Shown here in pieces: positions 25,142 to 33,860 of a DNA stretch of 64,000 nt. This DNA comes from JBKPCD01 sp046727175. GTDB lineage: Bacteria; Acidobacteriota; Vicinamibacteria; Vicinamibacterales; 2-12-FULL-66-21. Position 1 is the first letter of the stretch. Every line of letters starts with the position of its first letter. The position numbers and the translations under genes are program-made. The stretch is taken from assembly GCA_046727175.1 (NCBI GenBank), contig JBKPCD010000158.1, positions 4,331-68,330 of the forward strand, in the 5' to 3' direction. The notes below the pieces were generated by a model. The model ran no database searches. It was not told the origin of the DNA and was given only the letters and a program-made list of their open reading frames with translations.

Positions 25142-25182
25142 TTAAAGCACCTCGGCAATCAGCAATCTGCAATCCGCAATCG

Positions 25183-26511
25183 TCAATTCTGCGTGCCCGC
25201 CTTTGTCGTCTGAAACAGCTGCGGCGCGAACTCTGAGAGGTAATTGCGCCAGTTGATCCACGTATGGCCGCCGGGCGACTCGACGAACACGGGCGCGAAG
25301 CCATGTTTCTTGAAAAGGTCCACCGTCGCGCGCGTCGTTTCGATGAGCCGATCCTCGGCGCCGGTGGAGAACCACAGGAGCTTGAGCCCCTTCTTCAGCG
25401 CCGCATTATCCAGGTTCGCAGCGTTTGCCTGTTCCCATTCGGCCGCGGTGGGAGGCGGGTTCGGAGGGGGCGTTGCGGCGGGCGCTCCACCGCGTCCGGC
25501 CGGCGCGGCGTTGGGAAACGCGCCGAGCAGGCCGGAGCTGTACACGCCGATGTACGCGAACCGGTCCAGATGCGGGAACGCGACGTTCAGCGTTTGACCG
25601 CCGCCCATCGAGAGCCCCGCAATCGCGGTGTTCGCGCGATCGGTCAGGACGCGATAGTGCTTCTCGATGTACGGCATCACGTCGGTGACGAAGTCCTTCA
25701 CGAACTCCTCCGCCGCGGTCCTGCCGAGCGGGCTGTTCGGCCCGCGCGACGTGTGACCGGCGGGCATCACGACGATCATCGGGCGCGCTTTCTTCGCCGC
25801 GATGAGGTTGTCGAGGATGAAGCCCGCGCGTCCAACCGACGTCCACGCATCGTCGTTATCACCCGCGCCGTGCAGGAGGTAGAACACGGGATACCGTTCG
25901 CGACCGGCTTCGTATCCGGGGGGCGTGTACACGTGCATGCGGCGGAATCGATCGAGCGCCGTCGACTTGTAGGTCACCGCAGCAACGGCGCCGTGCGGCA
26001 CGTCCTTCGTGTCGAACAGATCCGATCCCGGCACGTTCACGAGGCTCCACACGTTGTTGTTCGACTCGCTGATCGCCGGATTGCGCGGATCGATCGTCGC
26101 AACGCCGTCGACGTTGAAGTTGTACCGATAGGCGCCCGGATCGATCGGGCCGATGGTGAGCTCCCAGACGCCGTTCTCGGCTTTGGTCAGCTGATTGTTC
26201 TGCGCGTTCCCAGGAATATCGCTGGCCGTCAGGCGGACTGCCTGTGCCTGCGGCGCGAAGATGCGGAAGCTGATGTGCTGATCCGTCGAGACCTCGGGGG
26301 AGACGAACTGCGGCCCCTGTGTGCCGCCGCGGCCGGTGGGCGGCGTCGCCTGCGGCGCGCGAGTTGGATCCTGCGCAAATGCGGAGGTACCGGCGACGAC
26401 GAGCAGCGCGCACGCGGCAACGACCTGCAGAGTACGCACGGCTGGGGTCACGGCGCGCGTTCCGCACGCGCTCGAGTGGAATGAGCGGGACTGGATGATG
26501 TGGTGATGCAT
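25183..26511 (-). CDS. Exported CE1-like esterase with N-terminal CBM48/E-set domain
   Basis: The ATG at 26511 has AGGAG at ideal spacing and gives 442 residues. After an N-terminal export signal (hydrophobic core VVAACALLVVAGTSAFA) comes a Pro/Gly linker, then an E-set/CBM48-like domain (about 75-165: ISFRIFAPQAQAVRLTASD, GVWELTIGPIDPGAYRYNF) and an esterase-D-type hydrolase. The nucleophile lies in AIAGLSMGGGQTLN and the catalytic His in SPGGHTWINWRNYL. Such two-domain proteins include feruloyl and acetyl-xylan esterases from XynZ/CE1 and enterochelin-esterase relatives. A Gly/Ala/Pro-rich insert lies at about 315-345. Polysaccharide side-chain removal is inference. Confidence 0.88.
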   Translation of the reverse strand: MHHHIIQSRSFHSSACGTRAVTPAVRTLQVVAACALLVVAGTSAFAQDPTRAPQATPPTGRGGTQGPQFVSPEVSTDQHISFRIFAPQAQAVRLTASDIPGNAQNNQLTKAENGVWELTIGPIDPGAYRYNFNVDGVATIDPRNPAISESNNNVWSLVNVPGSDLFDTKDVPHGAVAAVTYKSTALDRFRRMHVYTPPGYEAGRERYPVFYLLHGAGDNDDAWTSVGRAGFILDNLIAAKKARPMIVVMPAGHTSRGPNSPLGRTAAEEFVKDFVTDVMPYIEKHYRVLTDRANTAIAGLSMGGGQTLNVAFPHLDRFAYIGVYSSGLLGAFPNAAPAGRGGAPAATPPPNPPPTAAEWEQANAANLDNAALKKGLKLLWFSTGAEDRLIETTRATVDLFKKHGFAPVFVESPGGHTWINWRNYLSEFAPQLFQTTKAGTQN

Positions 26512-26699
26512 GGACTTCTCCTGCACGGATCGAAGCGGGCGGTTGGTGGCGAGTCATGCTACAGCTTCTGCGGCCGCCGGACAAGGAGGAATTGCGTCCT
26601 CGATACACAATGAGCGGCCAAACAGAACCAGGAAAAAAGGGAAAAGTCCGTTATGATCCGGTCCTCGTAGCGTCCAGCGACCAGGATGGAGGGAGAATC

Positions 26700-28292
26700 G
26701 TGCGACGAGAACGCCTGCAAACCTTGATAATGGCGCTTGCGATCAGCGTGGGATCGAGCGGCGCCGCCGCCGCGCAAGTGAAGACGGCCGGCGGCCTGGT
26801 CCGCGGGACGACGAGCAGCGACGATCGCTACCGTGTTTTCAAGGCCATTCCGTACGCGGCTCCTCCGATCGGCGACATCCGCTGGCAGCCGCCGCGTCCC
26901 GCGGCGCCCTGGCAGGGTACGCGCGAGGCGACCGAATTCGGACCTCGCTGCCTCCAGGGGCGGATCTTCCCGGACATCGTCTTCACCGATCTGAGCGAAG
27001 ACTGCCTGACGTTGAACATCTGGACGCCCGCGCGCGCCGCGAGCGATCGGCTCCCGGTGATGGTCTGGATTCACGGCGGTGGGTTCCAGGCGGGAGCAGG
27101 CGCCGAGCCTCGCCACGATGGCGAGGCCTTCGCGCGCAAGGGCGTCGTGCTCGTGACGTTCAACTACAGGCTCGGGGTCTTCGGCTTCCTCACGCACCCG
27201 GATCTCACGCGCGAGTCCAGTCATCACGCGTCGGGCAACTACGGCATGCTCGATCAGGTTGCCGCGCTGCGGTGGGTTCAGGAGAACATCGCGGCGTTCG
27301 GCGGCGATCCGCAGAACGTCACTATCTTCGGTGAGTCGGCGGGATCGTTCGCGGTGAGTGCACTGATGGCGTCGCCGCTCGCGCAAGGACTGTTTCAGAA
27401 GGCGATCGGCGAGAGTGGAGCATTCTTCACGGCCGGCAGCGGCACGCTGGCGCTGCGATCCCTCTCCGCGACCGAGCAGGCGGGCGCGAAATTCGCGGCG
27501 ACCCTGGGCGCTGAATCGATCGCCGCCCTGCGTGCGAAATCAGGTGACGAAGTTCTCCAGGCGGCGCTGAAGGTTCAGCCGTGGTTCTCACCCAATCTCG
27601 ACGGATACTTCCTCCCCGAAGACGTCTACACCGTGTTTGCCGCCGGCAAACAGAGCCGCGTGCCGCTCCTCGCGGGCTGGAATGCCGATGAGGCGCGAGG
27701 CGGCGTTGTGTTGGGTCGCCAGAAGCCGACCGCCGAGAGCTTCGCGCAGGACACGCGCAAGCGCTTCGGCGATCAGGCGGACGCGGTGTTGAAGGCGTAT
27801 CTGGCTGCAACCGACGCTGAAGCGCTCGAGTCCGCGGCGTCGCTCGCGAGTGATCTGTTCATCGGCTACTGCACGTGGAAATGGATCGAGATGCACGCGA
27901 GAAACGCCAACGCGCCCGTGTACCGGTATTCGTTCGATCGCAAAATCCCGGTCGAGCCCGGCGCGAAGGTCAATGGAATGCCGGCGACGTCAGCCGACGT
28001 CGGGGCACGGCACGCGGGTGAGATCGAGTACGTGTTCGGCGCGCTCTCGCTCTCGCTGCCGAAGGTCCCATGGGAAGCGGCCGACCGCACGCTGTCGGAG
28101 GCAATCACGAGCTACTGGGCGAACTTCGCTCGCATCGGCGACCCCAACGGCCCTGGTCTGCCCAAGTGGCCTCGATACGATCGCGACTCGCGCGTGCTGC
28201 ACCTCGATCTCACGATCCACGACGAGGCTGATTCGCTGCGTCCACGGTACGAGGCGCTCGACGCCTTCATGCAGAAACAGCGCTCGCAGTAA
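26700..28292 (+). CDS. Type-B carboxylesterase, exported
   Basis: I use GTG at 26700, which follows GGAGGG and is directly ahead of a signal peptide (LIMALAISVGSSGAAAAQ). The 530-residue protein has the type-B layout: YAAPPIGDIRWQPP, the oxyanion loop WIHGGGFQAG, nucleophile S213 in FGESAGSFAVS, E331 in GWNADEARGG, and H438 in GARHAGEIEYVFG. A cysteine pair around EDCLTLNIW is conserved in the family. It should hydrolyse carboxylic esters in the periplasm. It is transcribed away from the CE1-like esterase, and the 188 bases between them should hold both promoters. Confidence 0.94.
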   Translation: MRRERLQTLIMALAISVGSSGAAAAQVKTAGGLVRGTTSSDDRYRVFKAIPYAAPPIGDIRWQPPRPAAPWQGTREATEFGPRCLQGRIFPDIVFTDLSEDCLTLNIWTPARAASDRLPVMVWIHGGGFQAGAGAEPRHDGEAFARKGVVLVTFNYRLGVFGFLTHPDLTRESSHHASGNYGMLDQVAALRWVQENIAAFGGDPQNVTIFGESAGSFAVSALMASPLAQGLFQKAIGESGAFFTAGSGTLALRSLSATEQAGAKFAATLGAESIAALRAKSGDEVLQAALKVQPWFSPNLDGYFLPEDVYTVFAAGKQSRVPLLAGWNADEARGGVVLGRQKPTAESFAQDTRKRFGDQADAVLKAYLAATDAEALESAASLASDLFIGYCTWKWIEMHARNANAPVYRYSFDRKIPVEPGAKVNGMPATSADVGARHAGEIEYVFGALSLSLPKVPWEAADRTLSEAITSYWANFARIGDPNGPGLPKWPRYDRDSRVLHLDLTIHDEADSLRPRYEALDAFMQKQRSQ

Positions 28293-28299
28293 CGCCGGC

Positions 28300-28327
28300 G
28301 GCTCTGGGCTCTGGGCTTGGGCTCGGG
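28300..28327. repeat. Short heptamer repeat GGCTCTG, four imperfect units
   Basis: Directly after the carboxylesterase stop, a 7 bp unit is repeated four times with increasing change (GGCTCTG, GGCTCTG, GGCTTGG, GCTCGGG). It is short and might be chance, but it fits the pattern of 7-8 bp intergenic arrays elsewhere in the window. Confidence 0.5.
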
Positions 28328-28357
28328 TGCGCTCACGAATCGCCTGGTGCACCGACC

Positions 28358-29107
28358 ATGATCTCGAAAAAAGAGGCGGAAAGCTTCTTCCCTCGTGGCC
28401 TCGCGCGCCATCTTCCGCATCTATCCGTGGACTGCGTCGTGTTCGGCTTTCACGACGGCGAGCTGAAGCTGCTGCTCCTGAAGTGGCGGAACTCGAAGAC
28501 CTGGGCGCTGCCGGGCGGCTACGTTCGATCGCGAGAGTCACTCGACGCGGCCGCGCGACGCGTGTTGCAGAGCCGCACCGGCTTGCGTCGGGTTTATCTG
28601 CAGCAGTTCCACGCCTTTGGCGGCTTGAATCGAAAGGAAGCCACGCTGCGCCGGCTCTTTGCGAAGCTGAATCTCGCGACACCAGCCGACGCATGGCCGT
28701 TCGGCCGCGTCGTCTCGATCGGATACTACGCGCTCGTCGATTTCTCCGAGGTCAAGCCAGAGGTCGATTACCTTTCTGACACGTGCACGTGGCACCTCGT
28801 GGACCACCGGCCGCGGCTCGCATTCGACCATGACGCGATCGTCGCGAAGGCGCTCGAGGCGCTTCGCTCGAGCCTGGATTCTGCCACGATTGGCGCCACG
28901 CTGTTGCCCGAGCGATTCACCATGCCGGAGCTGCAGCGCGTTCACGAGGCGATTCTCGGCCGCCAGCTGGATCGGCGGAACTTCCAGAAGAAGATGATCG
29001 AGCGCAGCCTTGTCGAACGGCTGCCCGACCGCAGACCGGGTGGTGCGCATCGGGCGCCGTTCCTATACCGCTTTCGGCATGGCGAGGCGCACACTCGCCG
29101 CACGTGA
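28358..29107 (+). CDS. Nudix-like regulator (NrtR type) with a degenerate Nudix box
   Basis: The 249 residues hold an N-terminal Nudix fold (about 20-150: LSVDCVVFGFHDGELKLLLL, then WALPGGYV) and a C-terminal winged helix (about 175-235: FTMPELQRVHEAILG, RRNFQKKMIERSLVERLP). This is the NrtR/ADP-ribose-sensing regulator layout. The Nudix box reads GGYVRSRESLDAAARRVLQS and lacks the REUxEE glutamates needed for catalysis, so the domain should bind but not cleave a nucleotide ligand. The target genes are not evident; NAD-related or sugar genes are usual in the family, and none lies next to it. Confidence 0.85.
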   Translation: MISKKEAESFFPRGLARHLPHLSVDCVVFGFHDGELKLLLLKWRNSKTWALPGGYVRSRESLDAAARRVLQSRTGLRRVYLQQFHAFGGLNRKEATLRRLFAKLNLATPADAWPFGRVVSIGYYALVDFSEVKPEVDYLSDTCTWHLVDHRPRLAFDHDAIVAKALEALRSSLDSATIGATLLPERFTMPELQRVHEAILGRQLDRRNFQKKMIERSLVERLPDRRPGGAHRAPFLYRFRHGEAHTRRT

Positions 29108-29154
29108 TCGCCTGGTCGACGGCCGAGCCCCAGCCCCGCGTCTGTTGCGTCCAA

Positions 29155-30015
29155 TCAGGCGCCGGCGGCCTGCGCCTTCCGTCGCTCGTCGCCAGCTCCG
29201 CTGATGAACGCGAGCAGGTCGGCGTTGATCAGATCCTTGTGCGTCGAGCACATCCCGTGCGGCAGACCGGGATACACCTTCAGCGCCGAGCCTTTGACCA
29301 GCTTCGCCGAAAGCATCGCCGACGCGCCGATCGGCACGATCTGGTCGTCGTCGCCGTGTATGATCACCGTTGGAACGTCGATCTTCTTCAAATCCTCAGT
29401 GAAGTCGGTCTCTGAAAACGCTTTGATGCAATCGATCACGGCCTTGAAGCCGGCCTGCATGCCCTGCAGCCAGAACGAGTCTCTCAGCCCCTGCGAAACC
29501 TTGGCGCCAGGGCGATTCGCGCCGTAGAACGACGCGGTCAGATCCTTGAAGAACTGTGACCGGTCGGCGAGCACTGCCGCGCGGATTCCATCGAACGTCT
29601 CGATCGGCAAACCGCCGGGGTTCGCTGCGGTCTTCAGCATGAGCGGCGGCACCGCCCCGATGAGGATGGCTTTGGCGACACGTTTCGTTCCGTGCCGGCC
29701 GATGTACCGGGCAACCTCTCCTCCACCAGTGGAATGACCCACATGAACGGCATCCCGCAGATCGAGCGCGTCGACGAGCGCCGCAAGATCGTCGGCGTAG
29801 GTGTCCATGTCGTTCCCGTTCCACGGCTGACTCGACCGCCCGTGACCGCGCCGATCGTGAGCGATGCAGCGATAACCCCGCGACGCGAGGAATACCATCT
29901 GGTCCTCCCACGCGTCCGCGCTCAGCGGCCAGCCGTGACTGAAAACGACCGGCTGTCCCTCGCCCCAGTCCTTGTAGTAGATCTCCGTGCCGTCGTTCGT
30001 CTTGATCGTGCTCAT
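29155..30015 (-). CDS. Alpha/beta hydrolase, non-haem chloroperoxidase/arylesterase type
   Basis: With ATG at 30015, preceded by AAGGAG, the protein has 286 residues. It is close to the cofactor-free chloroperoxidase group: TNDGTEIYYKDWGEGQPVVF, SHGWPLSADAWEDQM, AHDRRGHGRSSQPW, nucleophile serine in VHVGHSTGGGEVARY, aspartate in IIHGDDDQIVPIGAS and histidine in YPGLPHGMCSTHKD. No signal peptide is present, so it should be cytoplasmic. The physiological reaction is probably ester or lactone hydrolysis, with perhydrolysis as a side activity. It stands alone on the minus strand next to a PadR-ADOP operon. Confidence 0.93.
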   Translation of the reverse strand: MSTIKTNDGTEIYYKDWGEGQPVVFSHGWPLSADAWEDQMVFLASRGYRCIAHDRRGHGRSSQPWNGNDMDTYADDLAALVDALDLRDAVHVGHSTGGGEVARYIGRHGTKRVAKAILIGAVPPLMLKTAANPGGLPIETFDGIRAAVLADRSQFFKDLTASFYGANRPGAKVSQGLRDSFWLQGMQAGFKAVIDCIKAFSETDFTEDLKKIDVPTVIIHGDDDQIVPIGASAMLSAKLVKGSALKVYPGLPHGMCSTHKDLINADLLAFISGAGDERRKAQAAGA

Positions 30016-30118
30016 CGCACACTCCTTCGCTGCAGGATCCTGAAGAACGCATCCTGAACCTCGCGGGCCCAGCGGCCCGCAACGTTCCATGCTACTTCCT
30101 TCGAGCCGTGGGAACGGT

Positions 30119-32821
30119 TCATTCCGATCGCAGCGCGACAGTGGGATCGAGACGCGTCGCGCGCCGAGCTGGCACGTAGCAGGCGAGCGTCGAGAGCATC
30201 AGCAGGAGCGGCGGAACGACGGAGAACGTCAGCGGATCGAGTGGTTCGATACCGAAGAGCATCCTTTTCACCACGTTGGTCGAGAGGGCCGCGGCGATTA
30301 GCCCGACGATCATGCCCAGACTCGTCGGCTTCAACCCTTGTATCAGCATCAGTCGACGGACGTCGGAGTCCGTTGCGCCGAGTGCCATCCGTACGCCGAT
30401 CTCTGCGGTCCGCTGCGACACGGCATGGGAGACCACGCCATAGACGCCAACAGCCGCGAGGAGAACGGCCAGACCGGCGAACGCGGCGATCAGCAGCATG
30501 TTGAATCGTCGGTCGGAAGTCGAACGCGCGACGAGACGCTCCATCGTCTGAACCTGAAACAGCGCCAGGCCCGGGTCGATCCGACGAATCTCCTCGCGGG
30601 CGAGGCCGACGACGGATTGCGGCTGGAGAGCGGTGTGGAGAAGAATCGCGACGCCGCGGTTCGGGACATCGAGCAGCGGGCGGTAGAGTGTCGGCGCGAT
30701 CCGGTCCTGTACTGTCGGCAAGACATCGCCGACGACGCCAATCACCTCGTAGCGTGGCGCGGGGAGACCTTCGATCTTTTCCCTCTGCACTTCGAAATCG
30801 AAGAAGATGCGCTTCCCGATCGGGTCTTCACCCGGGAAGAACGTCTTCGCCATCGACTCGCTGATCACGAGGCGTCCGAGTTTCGGATTTCGCGGATCGA
30901 AGCCCACGCCATCGTCGCGCGTGAACGTTCGGCCTCGAACCAATGGAATTCCTGCCGCGGCAAAGTACGCGGGATCGGTACTTCGTTCGAGCGCCGTGAA
31001 GAACTTCCCTGGAACGTAGGGACGTCCTTCGATGTAGAAGAAAAGGATGTTGCACGTGCCGGTCAACGGCGCACAGGACGTGAGGCCGACCGAGTTGACG
31101 CCTGGAATCGAGCGAAGGCGATCGCCCAGTTCGGCGAGCGTTGCGGATCGCTTCGCGGCCTCCCGGTAATTCGGTCCCGCGAGCATCGTGCCCATCGTCA
31201 ACATGTGCTCGACGCGAACCCCTGGCCGGACGTCGTGCAGGTGGGAAAAGCTGTGGACGAGCAATCCCGCGACGGTCAGCAGCACGAGCGACAGCGCCAT
31301 CTCCGCTGCGATCAGGACGTCGCGAAAGCGGCCATGTCTGCGGCTTACGGTTGAGCCCCGAGACGTGTCCTTCAGGTCGGCCGTCGCGTTCGCGCGCGAG
31401 CCGCGCATTGCCGGCACGAGTCCCACGCTGATTCCGGCAGCAAGCGCGATGGTGAACGCGAACAGGAACACACGCGGATCGAGGGGAAGGCTTCCTGCGG
31501 GAAGCACGGCCCCGGATCCGGGGGCGCGCGCGACGAGCAGGTTCGCGAGCCAGACAGCGAGGATCAGCCCGAACACTCCGCCGATGAGGCCGAGGAGAAC
31601 ACTTTCGGTGACCAACTGGCGGATGATTTGGCCGCGCCGTGCGCCAAGCGCGGTGCGAATGCCGATTTCCCGTGTGCGCGCAAGCGCGCGCGTGAGCATC
31701 AGATTCGCGATGTTGAGGCATGCGATCAACAGGACACAGGAAACCGCGCCGAAGAGCACGATGAGCGGCGTGCGCACCTCGCCCACGAGAAGGCCATGCA
31801 ACGGGACCACCGTTGCGCCTGTGCCGGTTGCCTCGTGTCGGTGCGCGTCCTTGTAGGCTGACGCGATGCGACCGATATCCGCCTGCGCGTGTTCGATCGA
31901 CATCTGCGGCCGCAAACGGCCGACGACCTGCAGGAAGTGCAAGTCGTGCCGAATCTGCTGCTGAGGACCGATCGTCGTCAGGAGCGGCAGCCACACGTCC
32001 ACCGTGCGACTCGGATACATGAAGCCGCGCGGCGCCACGCCAATCACTTCGTACACTTCGTTGTCCAGCCTGATTGGCTTGCCGACGATGTGGGATGCGC
32101 CGCCGAACTGGCGTTGCCAGAGATCGAAGCCGATCACGACGGTCCGTGGCGCGCCGGAGCGGTCCTCGTCGGGACGAAACGCACGTCCCACCACCGGAAC
32201 GACGCGAAACGTGGAAAAGATATTCCCCGAGCACGCGCAGACTCCCACTCGCTCGGATTCGGACGCGGCGGCATCATGCGCCAATGTGACAGAGCGCGTC
32301 GTGTACGCGGTGAGGTGCTCGAAGCTGGTGGCCTGCCGTTGCCAGTCGAGGAAATTCCCCGGCGCCACCGACATCCGCTGCTCGTCGCCCATGACGTTGC
32401 GCTCGAACAGCGCAACGAGACGGTCGGGCTCATCGAACGGGAGAGGGCGCAACAGAAACGCGTTCACGAGGCTGAAGATCGCCGTGTTCGCGCCGATACC
32501 GAGCGCCAACGTCACGATGACCATGATCGAGAACGACGGTCGCTTCGCGAGCGACCGGGTCGCCAACTTCAGGTCCTGTCGAAGCGTCTCCATCCTGTTC
32601 CTCCGTCGTGTCGTTCGGGTTTGGCGTGACGAGGGCGGGCGGCGCAGCACGTATCCGAGCGCTATCGATAGCGCGTGAAGGCTGTAGCGGAATCTCGCCG
32701 CCGGCCGGTCGCCCGACAAGGACAGCTCCTCGATCAAATCGCCGCGAATGGAGTCGGATGCCGGCCCGGGCGGCAACACGCGGCGCAGGAGCCAATCGAA
32801 AAGCCCTGGAGGTCTCGTCAC
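30119..32821 (-). CDS. ADOP-family permease coupled to a PadR gene
   Basis: I set the start at GTG 32821, which overlaps the PadR stop as GTGA; this gives 900 residues and removes an N-terminal extension that reads like out-of-frame PadR. The prefix is of the second ADOP kind (LFDWLLRRVLPPGPASDSIR, GDLIEELSLSGDRPAARFRY). Then follow METLRQDLKLATRSLAKRPS, a membrane helix, LVNAFLLRPLPFDEPDRLVA, a periplasmic domain, IACLNIANLMLTRALARTRE with IRTALGARRGQIIRQLV, a second periplasmic domain and a final FtsX block ending RLDPTVALRSE. Co-transcription with the upstream PadR gene is very likely. Confidence 0.94.
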   Translation of the reverse strand: MTRPPGLFDWLLRRVLPPGPASDSIRGDLIEELSLSGDRPAARFRYSLHALSIALGYVLRRPPSSRQTRTTRRRNRMETLRQDLKLATRSLAKRPSFSIMVIVTLALGIGANTAIFSLVNAFLLRPLPFDEPDRLVALFERNVMGDEQRMSVAPGNFLDWQRQATSFEHLTAYTTRSVTLAHDAAASESERVGVCACSGNIFSTFRVVPVVGRAFRPDEDRSGAPRTVVIGFDLWQRQFGGASHIVGKPIRLDNEVYEVIGVAPRGFMYPSRTVDVWLPLLTTIGPQQQIRHDLHFLQVVGRLRPQMSIEHAQADIGRIASAYKDAHRHEATGTGATVVPLHGLLVGEVRTPLIVLFGAVSCVLLIACLNIANLMLTRALARTREIGIRTALGARRGQIIRQLVTESVLLGLIGGVFGLILAVWLANLLVARAPGSGAVLPAGSLPLDPRVFLFAFTIALAAGISVGLVPAMRGSRANATADLKDTSRGSTVSRRHGRFRDVLIAAEMALSLVLLTVAGLLVHSFSHLHDVRPGVRVEHMLTMGTMLAGPNYREAAKRSATLAELGDRLRSIPGVNSVGLTSCAPLTGTCNILFFYIEGRPYVPGKFFTALERSTDPAYFAAAGIPLVRGRTFTRDDGVGFDPRNPKLGRLVISESMAKTFFPGEDPIGKRIFFDFEVQREKIEGLPAPRYEVIGVVGDVLPTVQDRIAPTLYRPLLDVPNRGVAILLHTALQPQSVVGLAREEIRRIDPGLALFQVQTMERLVARSTSDRRFNMLLIAAFAGLAVLLAAVGVYGVVSHAVSQRTAEIGVRMALGATDSDVRRLMLIQGLKPTSLGMIVGLIAAALSTNVVKRMLFGIEPLDPLTFSVVPPLLLMLSTLACYVPARRATRLDPTVALRSE

Positions 32822-33153
32822 GACGGCTCTTTCAGGAAGCGCTCGAGGCCCCGCCACATCCGGCGCAGGACACGGTGAGCGGATCGCAGCGCGACGATGC
32901 CGCGCGGTGTCATCGAGTACACCCGCTTCGGCAGCGCCTGCCGCTCCGGGCCGCCCGCCTCGAGCCTCCACCGAAGGAGGCCCTTCGTCTCGAGCCGGTC
33001 GAGCGACGTGTACAGCGCGCCGCGGGACAGCCGCCGACCGGCCTCGGTCTCGAGCTCGCGCGTGATCGACAGCCCGTACGCATCCGGGCCGAGACGCAGG
33101 ATTGACAGCAGGATCAGTTGTTCGAGCTCACCGAGGGGCGGAGTGTCGGCCAT
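32818..33153 (-). CDS. PadR-family regulator of the adjacent ADOP permease
   Basis: The 111 residues form a compact PadR winged helix: LGELEQLILLSILRLGPDAY, GLSITRELETEAGRRLSRGA, LYTSLDRLETKGLLRWRLEA, and the wing KRVYSMTPRGIVALRS. Its stop overlaps the permease start by four bases. A perfect palindrome with TCTAC/GTAGA half-sites lies eight bases upstream of the ATG, a good place for autoregulation. The ligand is unknown; many PadR proteins respond to phenolics, antibiotics or envelope stress. Confidence 0.94.
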   Translation of the reverse strand: MADTPPLGELEQLILLSILRLGPDAYGLSITRELETEAGRRLSRGALYTSLDRLETKGLLRWRLEAGGPERQALPKRVYSMTPRGIVALRSAHRVLRRMWRGLERFLKEPS

Positions 33154-33160
33154 CGCCTGA

Positions 33161-33175
33161 GTCTACTTTGTAGAC
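33161..33175. promoter_or_regulatory. Palindrome upstream of PadR, candidate operator
   Basis: GTCTAC, three bases, GTAGAC is a perfect inverted repeat eight bases upstream of the PadR start at 33153. It contains the same TCTAC and GTAGA words as the palindrome in front of the PadR gene at 38988. No consensus -35/-10 pair could be fixed around it. Confidence 0.55.
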
Positions 33176-33258
33176 GCTTAGACGATAGCCGTACACGAAT
33201 GGTTGGCAGAAGTCCGATCGTACCCCTGTGTTCGCGTTGGAGCGCTGTAGGGCGCCGG

Positions 33259-33654
33259 TCAGAAACCTTTCGCCATCCACTTCGACCAGTAGAACGTCAG
33301 CGGCACTTTCCCGGTATTGACGATGCCGTGGAGCGTGTTTCCGGCACAGTACATGATGGCGCCTGGACCGACCTGGCTCGTCTTGCCGCCGCACTCGATC
33401 TCGCCGGTGCCGCTGGCGACAATCATGAACTCTTCCTCGGGATGCCGATGAGGCGGATGGGGACTGGCGCCGGGATCTAGCACGGCCATGCCCGTGCACA
33501 TGCCACTCAATTGATCGGTTGGCCCGTTGTAGTGCACGAACACGGTGCACCCGTCCTGTGACTCCTGCGTGATGGAGGAAAGATCGAGCACCCCGTCCGG
33601 CAGCTTCGGCGCGCTCGTCTCGACGGCGACGGTGCTATCTTTTTTCGCTGACAT
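33259..33654 (-). CDS. Cupin-domain protein
   Basis: The ATG at 33654 gives 131 residues beginning MSAKKDSTVAVETSAP; the open frame upstream of it runs through a repeat element and is not protein-like. The cupin core has DPGASPHPPHRHPEEEFMIV (motif 1, with His, His, Glu metal ligands), a Gly-rich turn ASGTGEIECGGK, and motif 2 in GPGAIMYCAGNTLHGIVNTG with the last His. It is a small single-domain cupin that probably binds one divalent metal. Neighbours do not suggest a substrate. It is divergent from the VOC gene at 33861. Confidence 0.88.
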   Translation of the reverse strand: MSAKKDSTVAVETSAPKLPDGVLDLSSITQESQDGCTVFVHYNGPTDQLSGMCTGMAVLDPGASPHPPHRHPEEEFMIVASGTGEIECGGKTSQVGPGAIMYCAGNTLHGIVNTGKVPLTFYWSKWMAKGF

Positions 33655-33760
33655 GGATTGAATATTCTGAGATCCGCGGGGTATGGTCAAGGCCGACGGC
33701 CGATCGGTCCCATGCGAGATACCATAGGCCGCGCTCGGAACGCATAACGAGCTGAACTCA

Positions 33761-33857
33761 GGCGCGCCAAGGGCGCGCGACGCCGGAGCGGAGCGGGGCA
33801 AAGGGCCCCCGCGAGCGACGGGGATGGGGGGTCCGGCGGGGCGAAGCCCCCGGTCTA
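33761..33857 (+). repeat. GC-rich hairpin element, copy A
   Basis: These 97 bases open with GGCGCGCC, a short loop and GGGCGCGC (a hairpin), continue with CGCCGGAGCGGAGCGGGG and GCGAGCGACGG, and end with GGGGTCCGGCGGGGCGAAGC, then the word CCCCCGGTCTA, which holds a second hairpin (GGGGC, GAA, GCCCC). The end lies three bases before the ATG of the VOC gene at 33861. The same blocks in the same order occur at 38405-38561. Read on the minus strand it gives a false peptide with PLRSGVARPWRA. Confidence 0.8.
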
Positions 33858-33860
33858 AAA

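Noticed and set aside
24820..25304. Minus-strand frames with Gly-Glu-Gln-Glu-Asn-Arg-Arg-Thr repeats
   Set aside because: They come from the TTCTCCTG array and have no start signal or flanking domain.
30119..32971. ADOP start 50 codons further upstream (at 32971)
   Set aside because: Those codons overlap the PadR gene in another frame and are not similar to any prefix domain; GTG 32821 gives the GTGA overlap and a proper prefix.
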